Shown here one piece after another: positions 44,792 to 56,753 of a stretch of DNA of 64,000 nucleotides. Both the position numbers and the translations under genes were made by a program. The DNA lies in NCBI RefSeq assembly GCF_000717745.1, contig NZ_JOBH01000010.1, positions 558,001 through 622,000 on the forward strand, read 5' to 3'. The DNA comes from Streptomyces violens. GTDB lineage: Bacteria; Actinomycetota; Actinomycetes; Streptomycetales; Streptomycetaceae. Within the stretch, counting starts at the first letter, position 1. Each line of letters opens with the position of its first letter. The notes under the pieces were generated by a model. The model saw nothing but the letters and a program-made list of their open reading frames with translations, was not told the DNA's origin and ran no database searches.

Positions 44792-47311
44792 ATGTTCGAG
44801 AGGTTCACCGACCGCGCGCGGCGGGTTGTCGTCCTGGCTCAGGAAGAAGCCCGGATGCTCAACCACAACTACATCGGCACCGAGCACATTCTCCTGGGCC
44901 TGATCCATGAGGGTGAGGGTGTCGCCGCTAAGGCCCTGGAGAGCCTCGGGATTTCGCTCGAGGCGGTCCGCCAGCAGGTGGAGGAGATCATTGGCCAGGG
45001 CCAGCAGGCCCCGTCCGGTCACATTCCCTTCACCCCCCGTGCCAAGAAGGTCCTGGAGCTGTCGCTCCGCGAGGCCCTCCAGCTCGGCCACAACTACATC
45101 GGTACCGAGCACATCCTGCTCGGCCTGATCCGCGAGGGCGAGGGCGTCGCCGCCCAGGTCCTCGTGAAGCTGGGCGCCGATCTGAACCGGGTGCGGCAGC
45201 AGGTCATCCAGCTGCTCTCCGGCTACCAGGGCAAGGAGACGGCCGCCGCGGGCGGTCCCGCCGAGGGCACGCCCTCGACCTCCCTCGTCCTGGACCAGTT
45301 CGGCCGCAATCTCACGCAGGCCGCTCGTGAAACCAAGCTCGACCCGGTCATCGGGCGCGAGAAGGAGATCGAGCGGGTCATGCAGGTGCTGTCCCGGCGT
45401 ACGAAGAACAACCCGGTCCTCATCGGCGAGCCCGGCGTCGGCAAGACGGCGGTCGTCGAGGGCCTGGCGCAGGCCATCGTCAAGGGCGAGGTGCCCGAGA
45501 CCCTCAAGGACAAGCACCTCTACACCCTGGACCTCGGCGCCCTGGTCGCCGGCTCCCGGTACCGCGGTGACTTCGAGGAGCGCCTGAAGAAGGTGCTCAA
45601 GGAGATCCGCACCCGCGGCGACATCATCCTGTTCATCGACGAGCTCCACACCCTGGTGGGTGCGGGTGCCGCCGAGGGCGCGATCGACGCCGCCAGCATC
45701 CTGAAGCCGATGCTGGCCCGCGGTGAGCTGCAGACCATCGGTGCGACCACGCTCGACGAGTACCGCAAGCACCTGGAGAAGGACGCGGCCCTCGAGCGCC
45801 GTTTCCAGCCGATCCAGGTCGCGGAGCCGTCGCTGCCGCACACGATCGAGATCCTCAAGGGCCTGCGCGACCGCTACGAGGCGCACCACCGCGTCTCGAT
45901 CACGGACGAGGCGCTGGTCCAGGCCGCTCAGCTGGCCGACCGGTACATCTCCGACCGCTTCCTGCCGGACAAGGCGATCGACCTGATCGACGAGGCCGGT
46001 TCCCGGATGCGCATCCGCCGGATGACCGCGCCGCCGGACCTCCGCGAGTTCGACGAGAAGATCGCCGACGTGCGCCGGGAGAAGGAGTCCGCGATCGACT
46101 CGCAGGACTTCGAGATGGCCGCGGGCCTGCGCGACAAGGAGAAGCAGCTCCTGGCCGCGAAGGCGAAGCGGGAGAAGGAGTGGAAGGCCGGCGACATGGA
46201 CGTCGTCGCCGAGGTCGACGGCGACCTGATCGCCGAGGTCCTGGCCACGGCCACGGGCATCCCGGTCTTCAAGCTCACCGAGGAGGAGTCTTCCCGTCTC
46301 CTCCGCATGGAGGACGAGCTGCACAAGCGCGTCATCGGCCAGAAGGACGCCATCAAGGCGCTCTCGCAGGCCATCCGGCGTACGCGTGCCGGCCTGAAGG
46401 ACCCGAAGCGCCCCGGCGGTTCGTTCATCTTCGCGGGCCCGTCCGGTGTCGGTAAGACCGAGCTGTCCAAGACGCTCGCCGAGTTCCTCTTCGGCGACGA
46501 GGACGCGCTGATCTCCCTCGACATGTCGGAGTTCAGCGAGAAGCACACGGTCTCCCGGCTCTTCGGTTCGCCTCCCGGCTACGTCGGCTACGAAGAGGGC
46601 GGCCAGCTGACCGAGAAGGTCCGCCGCAAGCCGTTCTCCGTGGTCCTCTTCGACGAGGTCGAGAAGGCCCACCCGGACATCTTCAACTCCCTGCTGCAGA
46701 TCCTGGAGGACGGTCGCCTGACCGACTCCCAGGGCCGGGTCGTGGACTTCAAGAACACCGTCATCATCATGACGACGAACCTCGGCACCCGGGACATCTC
46801 CAAGGGCTTCAACCTGGGCTTCGCCGCCCAGGGTGACGTCAAGTCCGGCTACGAGCGGATGAAGAACAAGGTCAACGAAGAGCTCAAGCAGCACTTCCGG
46901 CCGGAGTTCCTGAACCGTGTCGATGACACGGTGGTCTTCCACCAGCTCACCGAGGAAGACATCATCCAGATCGTCGACCTGATGATCGCCAAGGTGGACG
47001 AGCGCCTCAAGGACCGGGACATGGGCATCGAGCTCAGCTCCGAGGCCAAGTCGCTGCTCGCCAAGCGCGGTTACGACCCGGTGCTGGGCGCCCGCCCGCT
47101 GCGCCGGACGATCCAGCGCGAGATCGAGGACGCTCTCTCGGAGAAGATCCTCTTCAGCGAGCTGCGTCCGGGCCACATCGTGGTCGTCGACGTCGAGGGC
47201 GAGGGGGAGAACGCCAAGTTCACCTTCCGCGGCGAGGAGAAGTCGGCCCTGCCCGACGCCCCGCCGATCGAGTCCGCCGGCTCGGGCCCGAACCTGAGCA
47301 AGGACGCGTAA
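44792..47311 (+). CDS. clpC: ATP-dependent Clp protease ATP-binding subunit ClpC
   Basis: 839 aa. Two N-terminal repeats (about 1-72 and 78-145; [13 protein letters not shown] occurs in both), first AAA domain with Walker A GEPGVGKT (212-219), a middle region with UVR motif ([21 protein letters not shown]), and second AAA domain with GPSGVGKTE. The [17 protein letters not shown] loop and the C-terminal arginine-rich domain are intact. ClpC unfolds proteins for ClpP. Regulation by ClgR is suggested by boxes upstream. A strong terminator follows. Confidence 0.97.
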   Translation: MFERFTDRARRVVVLAQEEARMLNHNYIGTEHILLGLIHEGEGVAAKALESLGISLEAVRQQVEEIIGQGQQAPSGHIPFTPRAKKVLELSLREALQLGHNYIGTEHILLGLIREGEGVAAQVLVKLGADLNRVRQQVIQLLSGYQGKETAAAGGPAEGTPSTSLVLDQFGRNLTQAARETKLDPVIGREKEIERVMQVLSRRTKNNPVLIGEPGVGKTAVVEGLAQAIVKGEVPETLKDKHLYTLDLGALVAGSRYRGDFEERLKKVLKEIRTRGDIILFIDELHTLVGAGAAEGAIDAASILKPMLARGELQTIGATTLDEYRKHLEKDAALERRFQPIQVAEPSLPHTIEILKGLRDRYEAHHRVSITDEALVQAAQLADRYISDRFLPDKAIDLIDEAGSRMRIRRMTAPPDLREFDEKIADVRREKESAIDSQDFEMAAGLRDKEKQLLAAKAKREKEWKAGDMDVVAEVDGDLIAEVLATATGIPVFKLTEEESSRLLRMEDELHKRVIGQKDAIKALSQAIRRTRAGLKDPKRPGGSFIFAGPSGVGKTELSKTLAEFLFGDEDALISLDMSEFSEKHTVSRLFGSPPGYVGYEEGGQLTEKVRRKPFSVVLFDEVEKAHPDIFNSLLQILEDGRLTDSQGRVVDFKNTVIIMTTNLGTRDISKGFNLGFAAQGDVKSGYERMKNKVNEELKQHFRPEFLNRVDDTVVFHQLTEEDIIQIVDLMIAKVDERLKDRDMGIELSSEAKSLLAKRGYDPVLGARPLRRTIQREIEDALSEKILFSELRPGHIVVVDVEGEGENAKFTFRGEEKSALPDAPPIESAGSGPNLSKDA

Positions 47312-47320
47312 GCGTCACCG

Positions 47321-47366
47321 CCGCTGCCCCGGAACCACCGAGTGGTTCCGGGGCAGCGGTGTTTTT
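47321..47366. terminator. clpC terminator (probably bidirectional)
   Basis: Perfect 18-bp stem, CCGCTGCCCCGGAACCAC (47321-47338) with its complement (47342-47359), loop CGA, then TG and five T. The opposing NACHT gene ends 11 bases beyond. Confidence 0.92.
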
Positions 47367-47376
47367 ACGCGTATGC

Positions 47377-49980
47377 CTACAGCTCCACGACCTCGATGCC
47401 CTCCGGTACGCCGGCCGGGCGCGGCAGCCGGCTGCCCACCAGGAGCGTCTCCAGGCGCGGGAAGGCGGCCAGCCAGTCCATCGGGACGCCCAGGTCGTAG
47501 GAGAGCCATAGCCGGGTCAGCGGCTCGGCGACGATGCCCTCGATGAGCTGGTCGGGGGTGAACCGCCCGGCGATCTGGAGGTGTGGCCGGCCGCCGAGCC
47601 GGCGCAGCGCGTGCAGCTCCTCCAGGTCGGACACCGGGAAGTACAGCTCGGCGTCGTCGAGGTGGGCGATGATCTCCCGCGCGTACCGCTCGGTGTCGTA
47701 CCGTCGCCAGGCGCTCGCCAGCTGCGCACGCACGTCCAGGTGCGGCCGCTCCCGCAGCCCGGTGAGGTAGTCGATGGCCATGTCGTCGCCGATGGAGGTG
47801 GCGGTGAGGGCGAGGAGGTACGCCTCGGAGTTGGTGGCCTTGGCCGGGTCCGGCAGCATCTCCAGGACGATCGGCCCGATCCAGCCCAGCGCGCGGGCCC
47901 CGGCCGGGGTGGTCGGCCGCATCATGTCGCGCGTGAAGCGCTGCACCCGCCCGCGGACCTCCGGGTCCAGCTCCGTGGCGTGCTCCAGGCACGCGGCGGC
48001 CAGCAGCTTGCGGTGCCGGGCCTCCGCGGCGCGTACCCCCGCGTGCGGCGCCAGCAGCCCGTTCAGCAGCGTCGCGCACTCGTCGGGCCGGGCGAGGGCG
48101 ACGGCCATCCGGATGACGTCCTCCCACTCCGTATGGTGCGCGTGGTCCAGCAGGAGGGTGAAGTCGTGCTGCTGCACGGTGGCCCGCGCGGCCAGATAGT
48201 CCTGGAACGTGCGGTGCACGAAGTCCACGGTGCCGGGCGTCGTTTCGCGCAGCAGGCCCGTGCGGTTCAGCAGGTGCCGGTAGACGTCGTCGGCGTCGCC
48301 CTGGCGGGCCGCGTCGGGGATGGCGGGCAGGTGCCGGCCCAGGGTGTCCACGGCGACGTCGCGGTCCATTTCGGACCGGCCGTTGACCAGCATCCAGCGC
48401 GCCAGCTTCTGCAGGAGCTGTATTTTCGGCTGCCGCGGCAGGTCGATGGCGTCGGTCGGCACCATCGCCCGCTCCCGGTCGCGCCGCTCCAGCAGCATCG
48501 ACAGGCCCGCGTCGTACAGCTCCTTGCGCCCGCTGGGCAGGTAGCCGCGCCGGTCCCGGTGGAGCGCGCACAGCAGCCCGCACATCAGCGGGTTGGTGGC
48601 CAGCCGCCCCAGGTCGCGGGTGATGCGTACGGCGTTCAGCAGCGTGCGTTCGTAATGGCCGAGCCGGTCCAGGTCGGCGGGCGACTGCTGGGCCGCGGCG
48701 CGGTGCCAGCGCTGGATGAACGCCGCGACGTCCTCGCGGCTCATCGGCGCCAGCCGCAGCTCGGTGAACCCGTCGGCGGCCAGCCAGTCCTCCGGTACGG
48801 CGGACGGCCGGGAGGTCACCACCCAGACGTTGCCCGGGTACTGCTGCGCCCAGCCGCGCAGCCGCAGCCGGAGCCGCTCGCGCTCGTCCTCCGGGGCCTC
48901 GTCCACGCCGTCGACGAGCAGCAGCCCGCGGCCGGCCCGCAGTACCCGCTCCGCCCAGCCGGCCGGCTGGGCGTCCGCGCCCGGGTAGCCCATGGCCGCC
49001 AGGAAGCCGGCCGGCGACGGGATGCCGGAGCGGGACGCGAAGCGGCGTACGGGCAGCAGGAACGGCACCCGGCCGCGCAGCTCCCCGGCCAGTGCCGCGG
49101 GCAGCTCGCCGCGCGCCGTGGCGACCGCCAGCCACTGCAGCAGCGTCGTCTTGCCGGACCCCGCGACGCCCCGTACGAGCACCCTGTCCAGCCCGGCCAG
49201 CGCCTGCTCGGCGGGCACGGGTGGGGCCTGCGGGCCCGGGTCGCGCTGTTCGTCCGGTGTCGCGGGCAGCCGCGGCTGGCCGCGCTCGCACTGCAGCCCC
49301 AGGTAGGCCGCGTCCAGTGGCCAGCTGTCCGGCGAGTGCGCGAGGTCGATGCCGAAGATCGTGAGGTGGTTGTGGAGCACGATGGTGTCCCGCGCGAACC
49401 GCTCCTCGAAGGCGGCGTCGTCGGCGGGCGCGGCGGGGGCTGACGTCCCGTCACTCCGCGGCCCGGGAGCGGCCTGCTCCGCCAGTTGCCGGGTCTCGTC
49501 CTCCAGCGTGCGCGCGACGAAGTCGGACCGCTGCGTGAGGAAGTACAGGAGGTGTACGGCCACGACGTCGAGCACCGCCGTGAGCAGCGCGCGGCCGTCG
49601 GCGGACAGCCCGCGCTCCGCTTCCGGTGCGGCGGCGCGCAGCCGGTGCGCGAAGTCGGTGGGCGGCAGTTGTACGGCCTGCCAGTCGTCCAGCCCGCTCG
49701 CGCCGAGTACGCCGAGCGTGCGCGCCAGCGCGCCGGCCACCGGACGCGCCGCCGCCTCATCGGGAGCGGCGATCGCCACGATCCGTCCGGCGAGCGCTTC
49801 GAGGTCCTCCCCGCTGAGCGCCGGCTTCTCCCCGCGAAACGCGACGAGCCGCGCGAGGGGCACCGGCCGATCGTCCGGCACGCCCGCCTCCGCCGCCGCC
49901 TCTTCGCTCACGAACAGCGCTCTGACGAGCGGCGCGAGGGCTTCGGGAGTGAGACGGGCGGCGACGGTCGTGGGATCCAT
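47377..49980 (-). CDS. NACHT-family NTPase (NLR-like), short paralogue
   Basis: 867 aa. Residues 1-250 are a helical N-terminal region; [22 protein letters not shown] (209-230) closes it. The NACHT module follows: Walker [11 protein letters not shown] (271-280), Walker [13 protein letters not shown] (353-364) with the extra acidic Asp/Glu, VTSRPSA (388-394), [20 protein letters not shown] and [14 protein letters not shown] (588-601), the NACHT-type winged-helix signature. After about 610 come helical repeats and only a short Leu-rich end ([19 protein letters not shown]). No signal peptide. Bacterial NACHT proteins include phage-defence sensors, but function here is inferred from architecture only. 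Confidence 0.85.
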   Translation of the reverse strand: MDPTTVAARLTPEALAPLVRALFVSEEAAAEAGVPDDRPVPLARLVAFRGEKPALSGEDLEALAGRIVAIAAPDEAAARPVAGALARTLGVLGASGLDDWQAVQLPPTDFAHRLRAAAPEAERGLSADGRALLTAVLDVVAVHLLYFLTQRSDFVARTLEDETRQLAEQAAPGPRSDGTSAPAAPADDAAFEERFARDTIVLHNHLTIFGIDLAHSPDSWPLDAAYLGLQCERGQPRLPATPDEQRDPGPQAPPVPAEQALAGLDRVLVRGVAGSGKTTLLQWLAVATARGELPAALAGELRGRVPFLLPVRRFASRSGIPSPAGFLAAMGYPGADAQPAGWAERVLRAGRGLLLVDGVDEAPEDERERLRLRLRGWAQQYPGNVWVVTSRPSAVPEDWLAADGFTELRLAPMSREDVAAFIQRWHRAAAQQSPADLDRLGHYERTLLNAVRITRDLGRLATNPLMCGLLCALHRDRRGYLPSGRKELYDAGLSMLLERRDRERAMVPTDAIDLPRQPKIQLLQKLARWMLVNGRSEMDRDVAVDTLGRHLPAIPDAARQGDADDVYRHLLNRTGLLRETTPGTVDFVHRTFQDYLAARATVQQHDFTLLLDHAHHTEWEDVIRMAVALARPDECATLLNGLLAPHAGVRAAEARHRKLLAAACLEHATELDPEVRGRVQRFTRDMMRPTTPAGARALGWIGPIVLEMLPDPAKATNSEAYLLALTATSIGDDMAIDYLTGLRERPHLDVRAQLASAWRRYDTERYAREIIAHLDDAELYFPVSDLEELHALRRLGGRPHLQIAGRFTPDQLIEGIVAEPLTRLWLSYDLGVPMDWLAAFPRLETLLVGSRLPRPAGVPEGIEVVEL

Positions 49981-50030
49981 GCGGCGGTGTCCCCCGGTAA
50001 CTGGTGGGCGCGGTCAACGCTGTTGGGGAG

Positions 50031-53000
50031 TCAGGGTAGGGGAGTGAAGGCGATGCGGGAGAGGGGGTTGCCCGGCCCGGTGGTGTAGAGATTCCGCAGT
50101 CCGGGAAAGTGCCGGGCCACGGCTTCCAGGTCGGGCTGCGCACCCGTGGGCGAGAAGAGCCTGAGGTCGGTGAGCCCGGGGAGCGTGAACCCGGGCGGAC
50201 AGTCGGCAAGGCAGTCGGCGTCCACGCTGAGCCACGTCAAGGACTCCAGCGCCGCGATCTCCGCCCAGCCGGCGGCGTCCCGCGGGCAGGCACGGGGGTC
50301 GAGCAGGAGCTCCTGGAGACCCGGCCACGCCCGTACGCCGAACGGCCCGGACCAGTCCCGCGAAGCGCTGTCGCCCAGCCGCAGGAGACGCAGCCGTGGA
50401 AGGTGTCTCGGCAGGTCGTCCGGGCACCAGGAGACGTCCGGCAGGTGGACTGTCAGGGCACGGAGGCCGGTCAGCGAGGCGAGCGGGCTCAGGTCCTGGA
50501 CGCCGGTGAGGCCGAAGAGTGACAGGCGCTCCAGGGGGAGGCCGGAGAGCGGGGACAGATCGGTGACCGACGCGGACAACGTCAGCTCGGTGAGTCCCGG
50601 AGTGTTCCGCAGGAAGGCGAGATCGGTGATGTTCCCGGCCCCGAGGCGCAGGTGCCTGATCCCGACCTCCCGGGTGTACGCGACGAGCGCCTCCTGCGAC
50701 ACCCCGTCCCGTACGTCGATCCGCTCGCGGCCGCCGAGCCCGCGCAGAATGCGCAGCTGTTCGTCGTTGTGGACGCTGAACCGCAGCCGGTCCGGATCGA
50801 GATGCCGGACGACCTCCTCCGCGTACTGCTCCGCATCGAACCGGTGCCACGCCCACACCAGCTGCGACCGCACCTGTAGTGCCGGATGGTCCCGAAACCG
50901 CGCCAGTACGGGGAGTGCGCGCTCCGACTCCACATTCGACGCGGCGACCGTGACGGCGACCGCCTCGTCCTCGCTCAGTCCCTCGGGGCCGGGCAGAAGT
51001 TCCAGTACCAGAGGCCCCGCCCCCGCCAGCTCCCGGGCCTCCTCCGCCGAGCGGGGCGGTAGCAGTTCCGCCGTGCGTTCCTCCACGGACCGGCGGACCG
51101 CCGGGTCCAGTTCGGAGGCGTGTTCCAGGCAGGCCAGGGCGAGGAGCTGGATGCGGGTGCGTACCGCGCGTTCGTCCTCGCCGCTCGCGGCGTCGGCGCG
51201 GGCCAGCAACTCCCGGAGGATCTCGGCCCGTTCACGCGGCCGGCCGTGGGCGACCGCCATCCGGATCACGTCCTCCCACTGGGAGTCGTGCGCATGGGCG
51301 ATCAGCAGTCCGATGTCCCACTCCTCGACCGCGGCCCGCGCGCCCAGGTAGTCCTGGAAGGTGCGGTGCACGAAGTGGACGGCGCCCGGGGCAGGTTCGC
51401 GCAGCAGGCCGCTGCGGAGCAGCAGGTGCCGGAAGACCGCGGCCGCGTCGCCCTGGGCCGCCGCCGCGGGAACGGCCGGGAGCGCGTCCGCGATGATGCG
51501 TTCGGCGTGCTCCCGGTCCAGCTCCGTGCGCCCGTTGCGGATCAGCCAGTACGCGAGCCGCTGGAGCAGCTGGATCTGCGGCTCGTCGCTCAGCTCGATG
51601 CCGTCCGGGCCGTTCATGTCGCGCTCGCGGTCGCGGCGCGAGAGCAGCATCGTCAGCGCCGCGTCGTACAGCTCCTTGCGCCCGTGCGGCAGGTAGCCGC
51701 GCCGGTCCCGGTGGAGCGCGCAGATCAGCCCGCACATCAGCGGGTTGGTGGCCAGCCGCGCCAGGTCCGCCTTGGTGCGTACGGCGTGCAGCAGCGACTG
51801 CTCGTACGCGGCCAGCCGGTCCTCGTCCGCCGGGGCGTCCGCGCGCGCCGCCGCGTGCCAGCGCCCGATGAACAGGGCCACGCCGTCCCGGCTCATCGGC
51901 GCGAGCGTCAGCTCCGTGAAGCCGTCGGCCGCGAGCCAGTCCTCGCGTACGGCGGAAGGGCGCGAGGTCACCATCCACAGGTTGTGCGGGAACGCGTCGA
52001 GGAGGTCGCGCAGCCAGCGCCGGGTCCGGTCGCGCTCCCGTTCCGGTATCTCGTCCAGCCCGTCCACGAGGACCAGGCCGCGCCCGCTCGTCAGTACCCG
52101 GTGCGCCCACCCGTCCGGCTGCGCGCCGGACACCGGGCAGCCGACGGCCGCGAGGAAGCGGTCGGGCGTGGGGAGGTCCGCGCCGGCGCGCTGGAGCGTC
52201 CGCAGAGGCAGGACGAAGGGGATGCGCCCGTACAGGTGCGGCATGGCGACCGCGTCGCCCGCCGGGGTGCAGGAGACCGCGAGCCACTGCACCAGCGTGC
52301 TCTTGCCCGAGCCCGCCACGCCGCGCAGCAGCACCCGGCTGTGCCCGGCGAGCGCGTGGTCGGCGGGGACCGGCGGCGCGTGCGGGGCCGGGGTGTCGTC
52401 CAGGCCGGCGAAGAACGCGTCCTCGGCGGCGGCGAGCGCGCGGTCCGCGTACGTCGCCTCCAGGCTCATGTACGCCGCGTCCAGTGGCCACCGGTCCGGG
52501 GAATGGGCCAGGTCGATGCCGTAGATCGTCAGCCGGCCGTGCTTCTTGCCGAGGTAGGCGAGGTAGTCGCGCTCGAAGGCGGTGTCCGCGGCCCGCGGCG
52601 AGGGATTCCGCGCGATGAGCTCGTCGGTCAGCGTGACGAGCCGGTCCAGGCTCCGGCTGTGCTGGACGAGGGTGCGCGCGACAAAGGTCGAGCGCTGGGT
52701 GAAGAAGTGCACGATGTGCAGGCACGCGAGGCCGAGCAGGGCGTCGTGCAGCAGCTCCGCGTCCCGGGGGAGCGTGCTCAGCCGCGCCCGGTTGGCCTGC
52801 CGCAGCCGCTCCGCGAGCGCCGGGGCGCCGAGCTGGACGGCCTGTACGTCGTCCATGGCCAGCTCGCCCAGGCCGTACAGGGTCCGCGCGAGCGCGTCGG
52901 CGACGGCGCTCTCCTCGGCGGCGGGGACGGGCCGCTCGCCGGGCCCGGCCGCGCGCACCGCGCGGGTGACCAGCTCCTCGGCGATCTTCCGCAGGTCGCC

Positions 53001-53162
53001 CTCGGTGAGCGTGCGCTTCTCGCCCGTGAACGACACCAGCGCCGACACCCGTACCGGCTTCTCCGCCAGGCCCGCGCCGGGCCCCTCCTTCACGAAGAGC
53101 CGCTTCACGAGCGGCGCGACGACGGACGACGCCAGCCGCGCGCCGAGTGCCGAGGGGTCCAT
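50031..53162 (-). CDS. NACHT-LRR protein (NLR-like), long paralogue
   Basis: 1043 aa from the ATG after GGGGGAGGG. Same plan as the downstream gene: helical N-terminus (1-255), NACHT with Walker A GVAGSGKSTL (281-290), Walker B VLVDGLDEIPE (364-374), VTSRPSA (398-404) and [14 protein letters not shown], then HEAT-like helices (about 615-800). Unlike it, residues 834-1040 form about nine leucine-rich repeats of 20-26 residues (for example LTELTLSASVTDLSPLSGLP). This N-NACHT-LRR order is that of NLR receptors: the LRRs would sense and NACHT would oligomerise. The effector function of the N-terminal region is unknown. The two genes are separated by 50 bp and likely co-transcribed. Confidence 0.87.
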   Translation of the reverse strand: MDPSALGARLASSVVAPLVKRLFVKEGPGAGLAEKPVRVSALVSFTGEKRTLTEGDLRKIAEELVTRAVRAAGPGERPVPAAEESAVADALARTLYGLGELAMDDVQAVQLGAPALAERLRQANRARLSTLPRDAELLHDALLGLACLHIVHFFTQRSTFVARTLVQHSRSLDRLVTLTDELIARNPSPRAADTAFERDYLAYLGKKHGRLTIYGIDLAHSPDRWPLDAAYMSLEATYADRALAAAEDAFFAGLDDTPAPHAPPVPADHALAGHSRVLLRGVAGSGKSTLVQWLAVSCTPAGDAVAMPHLYGRIPFVLPLRTLQRAGADLPTPDRFLAAVGCPVSGAQPDGWAHRVLTSGRGLVLVDGLDEIPERERDRTRRWLRDLLDAFPHNLWMVTSRPSAVREDWLAADGFTELTLAPMSRDGVALFIGRWHAAARADAPADEDRLAAYEQSLLHAVRTKADLARLATNPLMCGLICALHRDRRGYLPHGRKELYDAALTMLLSRRDRERDMNGPDGIELSDEPQIQLLQRLAYWLIRNGRTELDREHAERIIADALPAVPAAAAQGDAAAVFRHLLLRSGLLREPAPGAVHFVHRTFQDYLGARAAVEEWDIGLLIAHAHDSQWEDVIRMAVAHGRPRERAEILRELLARADAASGEDERAVRTRIQLLALACLEHASELDPAVRRSVEERTAELLPPRSAEEARELAGAGPLVLELLPGPEGLSEDEAVAVTVAASNVESERALPVLARFRDHPALQVRSQLVWAWHRFDAEQYAEEVVRHLDPDRLRFSVHNDEQLRILRGLGGRERIDVRDGVSQEALVAYTREVGIRHLRLGAGNITDLAFLRNTPGLTELTLSASVTDLSPLSGLPLERLSLFGLTGVQDLSPLASLTGLRALTVHLPDVSWCPDDLPRHLPRLRLLRLGDSASRDWSGPFGVRAWPGLQELLLDPRACPRDAAGWAEIAALESLTWLSVDADCLADCPPGFTLPGLTDLRLFSPTGAQPDLEAVARHFPGLRNLYTTGPGNPLSRIAFTPLP

Positions 53163-53225
53163 ACCGGGCCCTCCCCCTTCTTTCCTGCCGGGCCGGATGC
53201 GGCCTATTACGTTACCGGGATCACA

Positions 53226-53259
53226 GGCCCTTGGTCCCGAAACGGACATACCAAGGGCC
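53226..53259. promoter_or_regulatory. 34-bp inverted repeat upstream of the NACHT pair
   Basis: GGCCCTTGGT (53226-53235) and ACCAAGGGCC (53250-53259) are perfect 10-bp arms separated by 14 bases. It lies 64-97 bases upstream of the NACHT-LRR start, suitable for an operator or a leader hairpin. Confidence 0.55.
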
Positions 53260-53541
53260 CCGCACAAAGCGGACGGAACGGGGGGTTCGGTGACATGCGG
53301 CACAGCGGATTCCGGGCCTACTAAAGACCTTAGGAAAGGCGCCGGACAGTGTGGTGGGACCCGTTTCCCCGGTGGGCCGGGACTTTTGGCAGGGGGGTGG
53401 GAGGGACCTGCGTCCGGGAAGTCGAGGATCAAGGGAATGGCTGGTGGGGGCGGAATCCAGGCCGAATGATCGGCTTTCGCGCAGGCCGGACCGGGATGTT
53501 TTGGAGCGGCGGAGCCGGGTAGCGCAAGGGGCTGATTCCCG

Positions 53542-53569
53542 TTGCTTTCAATACGGGGTGCGGTAGTAG
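53542..53569 (+). promoter_or_regulatory. Candidate promoter of the M23 peptidase gene
   Basis: TTGCTT (53542-53547), 16-bp spacer, TAGTAG (53564-53569). Transcription from here would give a leader of about 90 bases ending in CGGAGGT. Confidence 0.35.
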
Positions 53570-53666
53570 AAAGGCTTCTTGGCAGGCCCGCGAGCGGCGG
53601 TTACCAATGAATAGCGATCCCGGTTGGTCCCGGCCGGGAGTCAATTCTTTCGGAGGTAATCCCCGT

Positions 53667-54377
53667 ATGTCGAAGTTCTCCCTCACCCGGTATTCGAAGA
53701 AGCCCGCCCTGCGTACCCGCGCCACCGTTCTGGTGGCCGGAATGGGCGCCTCCCTCGCGCTGGGTGCCGGTGCTGCTTCGGCGATGGACGGCGGCGCGGT
53801 ATCGCTCCAGGGCCTCTCCACGGACGTGGGCAGCACGGTGAGCGCGCAGGCCGACGCGCAGAAGAAGGCGATCGACGCGGAGAAGAAGGCCGAGGCCGGC
53901 CGCGCCAAGGCCGCCGCCGACCGGCACGAGCGTGCCGAGCGGCAGCTTGCCAAGACCAACGGCTGGGAGAAGCCGGTGGACAAGTACGGCATGGGCGAGA
54001 AGTTCGGTCTGGCCGGCAGCCACTGGTCGCACGGCCACAGCGGCCAGGACTTCGTGGTGCCCACCGGTACCAAGGTGAAGGCCGCGCACGAAGGCACCGT
54101 CGTGAAGGCGGGCCCGAACGGCGGCGGTGACGGTCCCGCGTACGGCAATGCCATTGTGATCAAGCACGGCAACAAGACGTACACCCAGTACGCGCACCTT
54201 TCGAAGATCCAGGTGCAGGTGGGCCAGAAGGTTTCCGCCGGCCAGCAGATCGGTCTCGCGGGCAGCACCGGTAATTCCACCGGCCCGCACCTGCACTTCG
54301 AGGTCCGTAGCACCCCGAACTACGGCAGCGCCATCGAGCCCGTCGACTTCCTGCGCGGCGAGCACGTGAACCTCTGA
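53667..54377 (+). CDS. Secreted M23 (lysostaphin-type) peptidase
   Basis: 236 aa from the ATG at 53667 with GGAGG ten bases upstream; the frame is open for 20 codons before. A signal peptide (RATVLVAGMGASLALGAGAASA) is followed by a short Ala/Lys/Glu coiled coil (about 60-95) and the M23 domain (about 112-236). Zinc ligands: His and Asp in HGHSGQDF, and His in GPHLHFEV. It should cut peptidoglycan cross-bridges outside the membrane. Such Streptomyces hydrolases act in germination and growth. Confidence 0.92.
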   Translation: MSKFSLTRYSKKPALRTRATVLVAGMGASLALGAGAASAMDGGAVSLQGLSTDVGSTVSAQADAQKKAIDAEKKAEAGRAKAAADRHERAERQLAKTNGWEKPVDKYGMGEKFGLAGSHWSHGHSGQDFVVPTGTKVKAAHEGTVVKAGPNGGGDGPAYGNAIVIKHGNKTYTQYAHLSKIQVQVGQKVSAGQQIGLAGSTGNSTGPHLHFEVRSTPNYGSAIEPVDFLRGEHVNL

Positions 54378-54409
54378 GCCGACCGGCCGAGGACAACTCA
54401 GCGGACAAC

Positions 54410-54994
54410 TTAATCCTGTGGTGCCGCGGCGGTATTCGCCGCGGTGACCAATTCCAAGGCGACTTCGAGGACGGCCCTGCGCTTCTCCTCGGGGTCGCCT
54501 TCGATGTTCTGCATGGCGAACATGCCCGAGTGCAGCGACACCAGTGCGGTGATGCAGCGCGCCTGGTCCTTCAGCTCGGCGTCGGGCTCGTTGAGGAGCC
54601 CGACCATCGTGAGCATCCGCTCCTTGAACGACTCGCCGATGCTCAGGTCGCGGACGGTGGCCTGGTTCTCCTGCATGAAGCGGAAGAGCGGCGCGGCGTC
54701 GCGCAGCGCCTCGCTGTAGCGGCGGACGACCTCCGTCTTCGTCTCCAGCGTGCGCGGCCGGTCGGCGGCCCACGCGATCAGCTCGTCGCAGGGCCTGGCC
54801 AGGTCCTCGAAGAGGCTGATGACGATGTCTTCCTTGGTCTTGAAGTGGTAGTACAGGGCGGCCTTGGTGACGTCGAGGTGCTCGGCGATCTCCCGCAGCG
54901 AGGTCTTCTCGTACCCCTGCTGCGCGAAGAGGTCCAGGGCCACGTCCTGAATGCGCTGCCGGGTGTCGCCCCTGCGCGCGCGTGCTGTGCCCAT
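54410..54994 (-). CDS. TetR-family repressor of the adjacent exporter
   Basis: 194 aa. The HTH region reads RIQDVALDLFAQQGYEKTSLREIAEHLDVTKAALYYHFKTKEDIV in part (about 14-58); the rest is the helical ligand domain. It is divergent from a DHA2 multidrug exporter gene, the classic TetR arrangement, and the 160-bp intergenic region holds two near-identical palindromes that are the likely operators. The inducer is unknown. Confidence 0.93.
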   Translation of the reverse strand: MGTARARRGDTRQRIQDVALDLFAQQGYEKTSLREIAEHLDVTKAALYYHFKTKEDIVISLFEDLARPCDELIAWAADRPRTLETKTEVVRRYSEALRDAAPLFRFMQENQATVRDLSIGESFKERMLTMVGLLNEPDAELKDQARCITALVSLHSGMFAMQNIEGDPEEKRRAVLEVALELVTAANTAAAPQD

Positions 54995-55067
54995 GGTGCT
55001 CTCCTACGTCGTCGGTACTGGCGCCCCCGCAGGCTATCCCTGGTCACGCCCGCACCGGCATTAACTT

Positions 55068-55085
55068 ACTTGACGCCCGGCTAGT
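55068..55085. promoter_or_regulatory. TetR operator copy 1
   Basis: ACTTGACGCCCGGCTAGT; inverted, it matches copy 2 at 16 of 18 positions. Lies 73-91 bases upstream of the tetR start. Confidence 0.65.
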
Positions 55086-55109
55086 TACCGCTTACCTTCC
55101 TCACCGTAG

Positions 55110-56729
<1,620 letters not shown>

Positions 56730-56753
56730 CACATGGGGTAGTCGGTTGACAGC

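Larger units (their letters stand above)
53163..53666. promoter_or_regulatory. 504-bp divergent region between NACHT operon and M23 peptidase gene
   Basis: No gene is supported. It contains the 34-bp inverted repeat at 53226-53259 (NACHT side) and a plausible promoter at 53542-53569 (peptidase side). Local GC is a little lower with several AT-rich patches (GATGTTTTGG, TTTCAATA). No ydaO/c-di-AMP riboswitch consensus was recognised. Confidence 0.5.

Noticed and set aside
53287..53666. Possible c-di-AMP (ydaO) riboswitch before the M23 peptidase, as found for some Streptomyces wall hydrolases
   Set aside because: The conserved GGGGAACC/GGGTGAA-type and downstream CTAACCTCG-type elements could not be found by eye.
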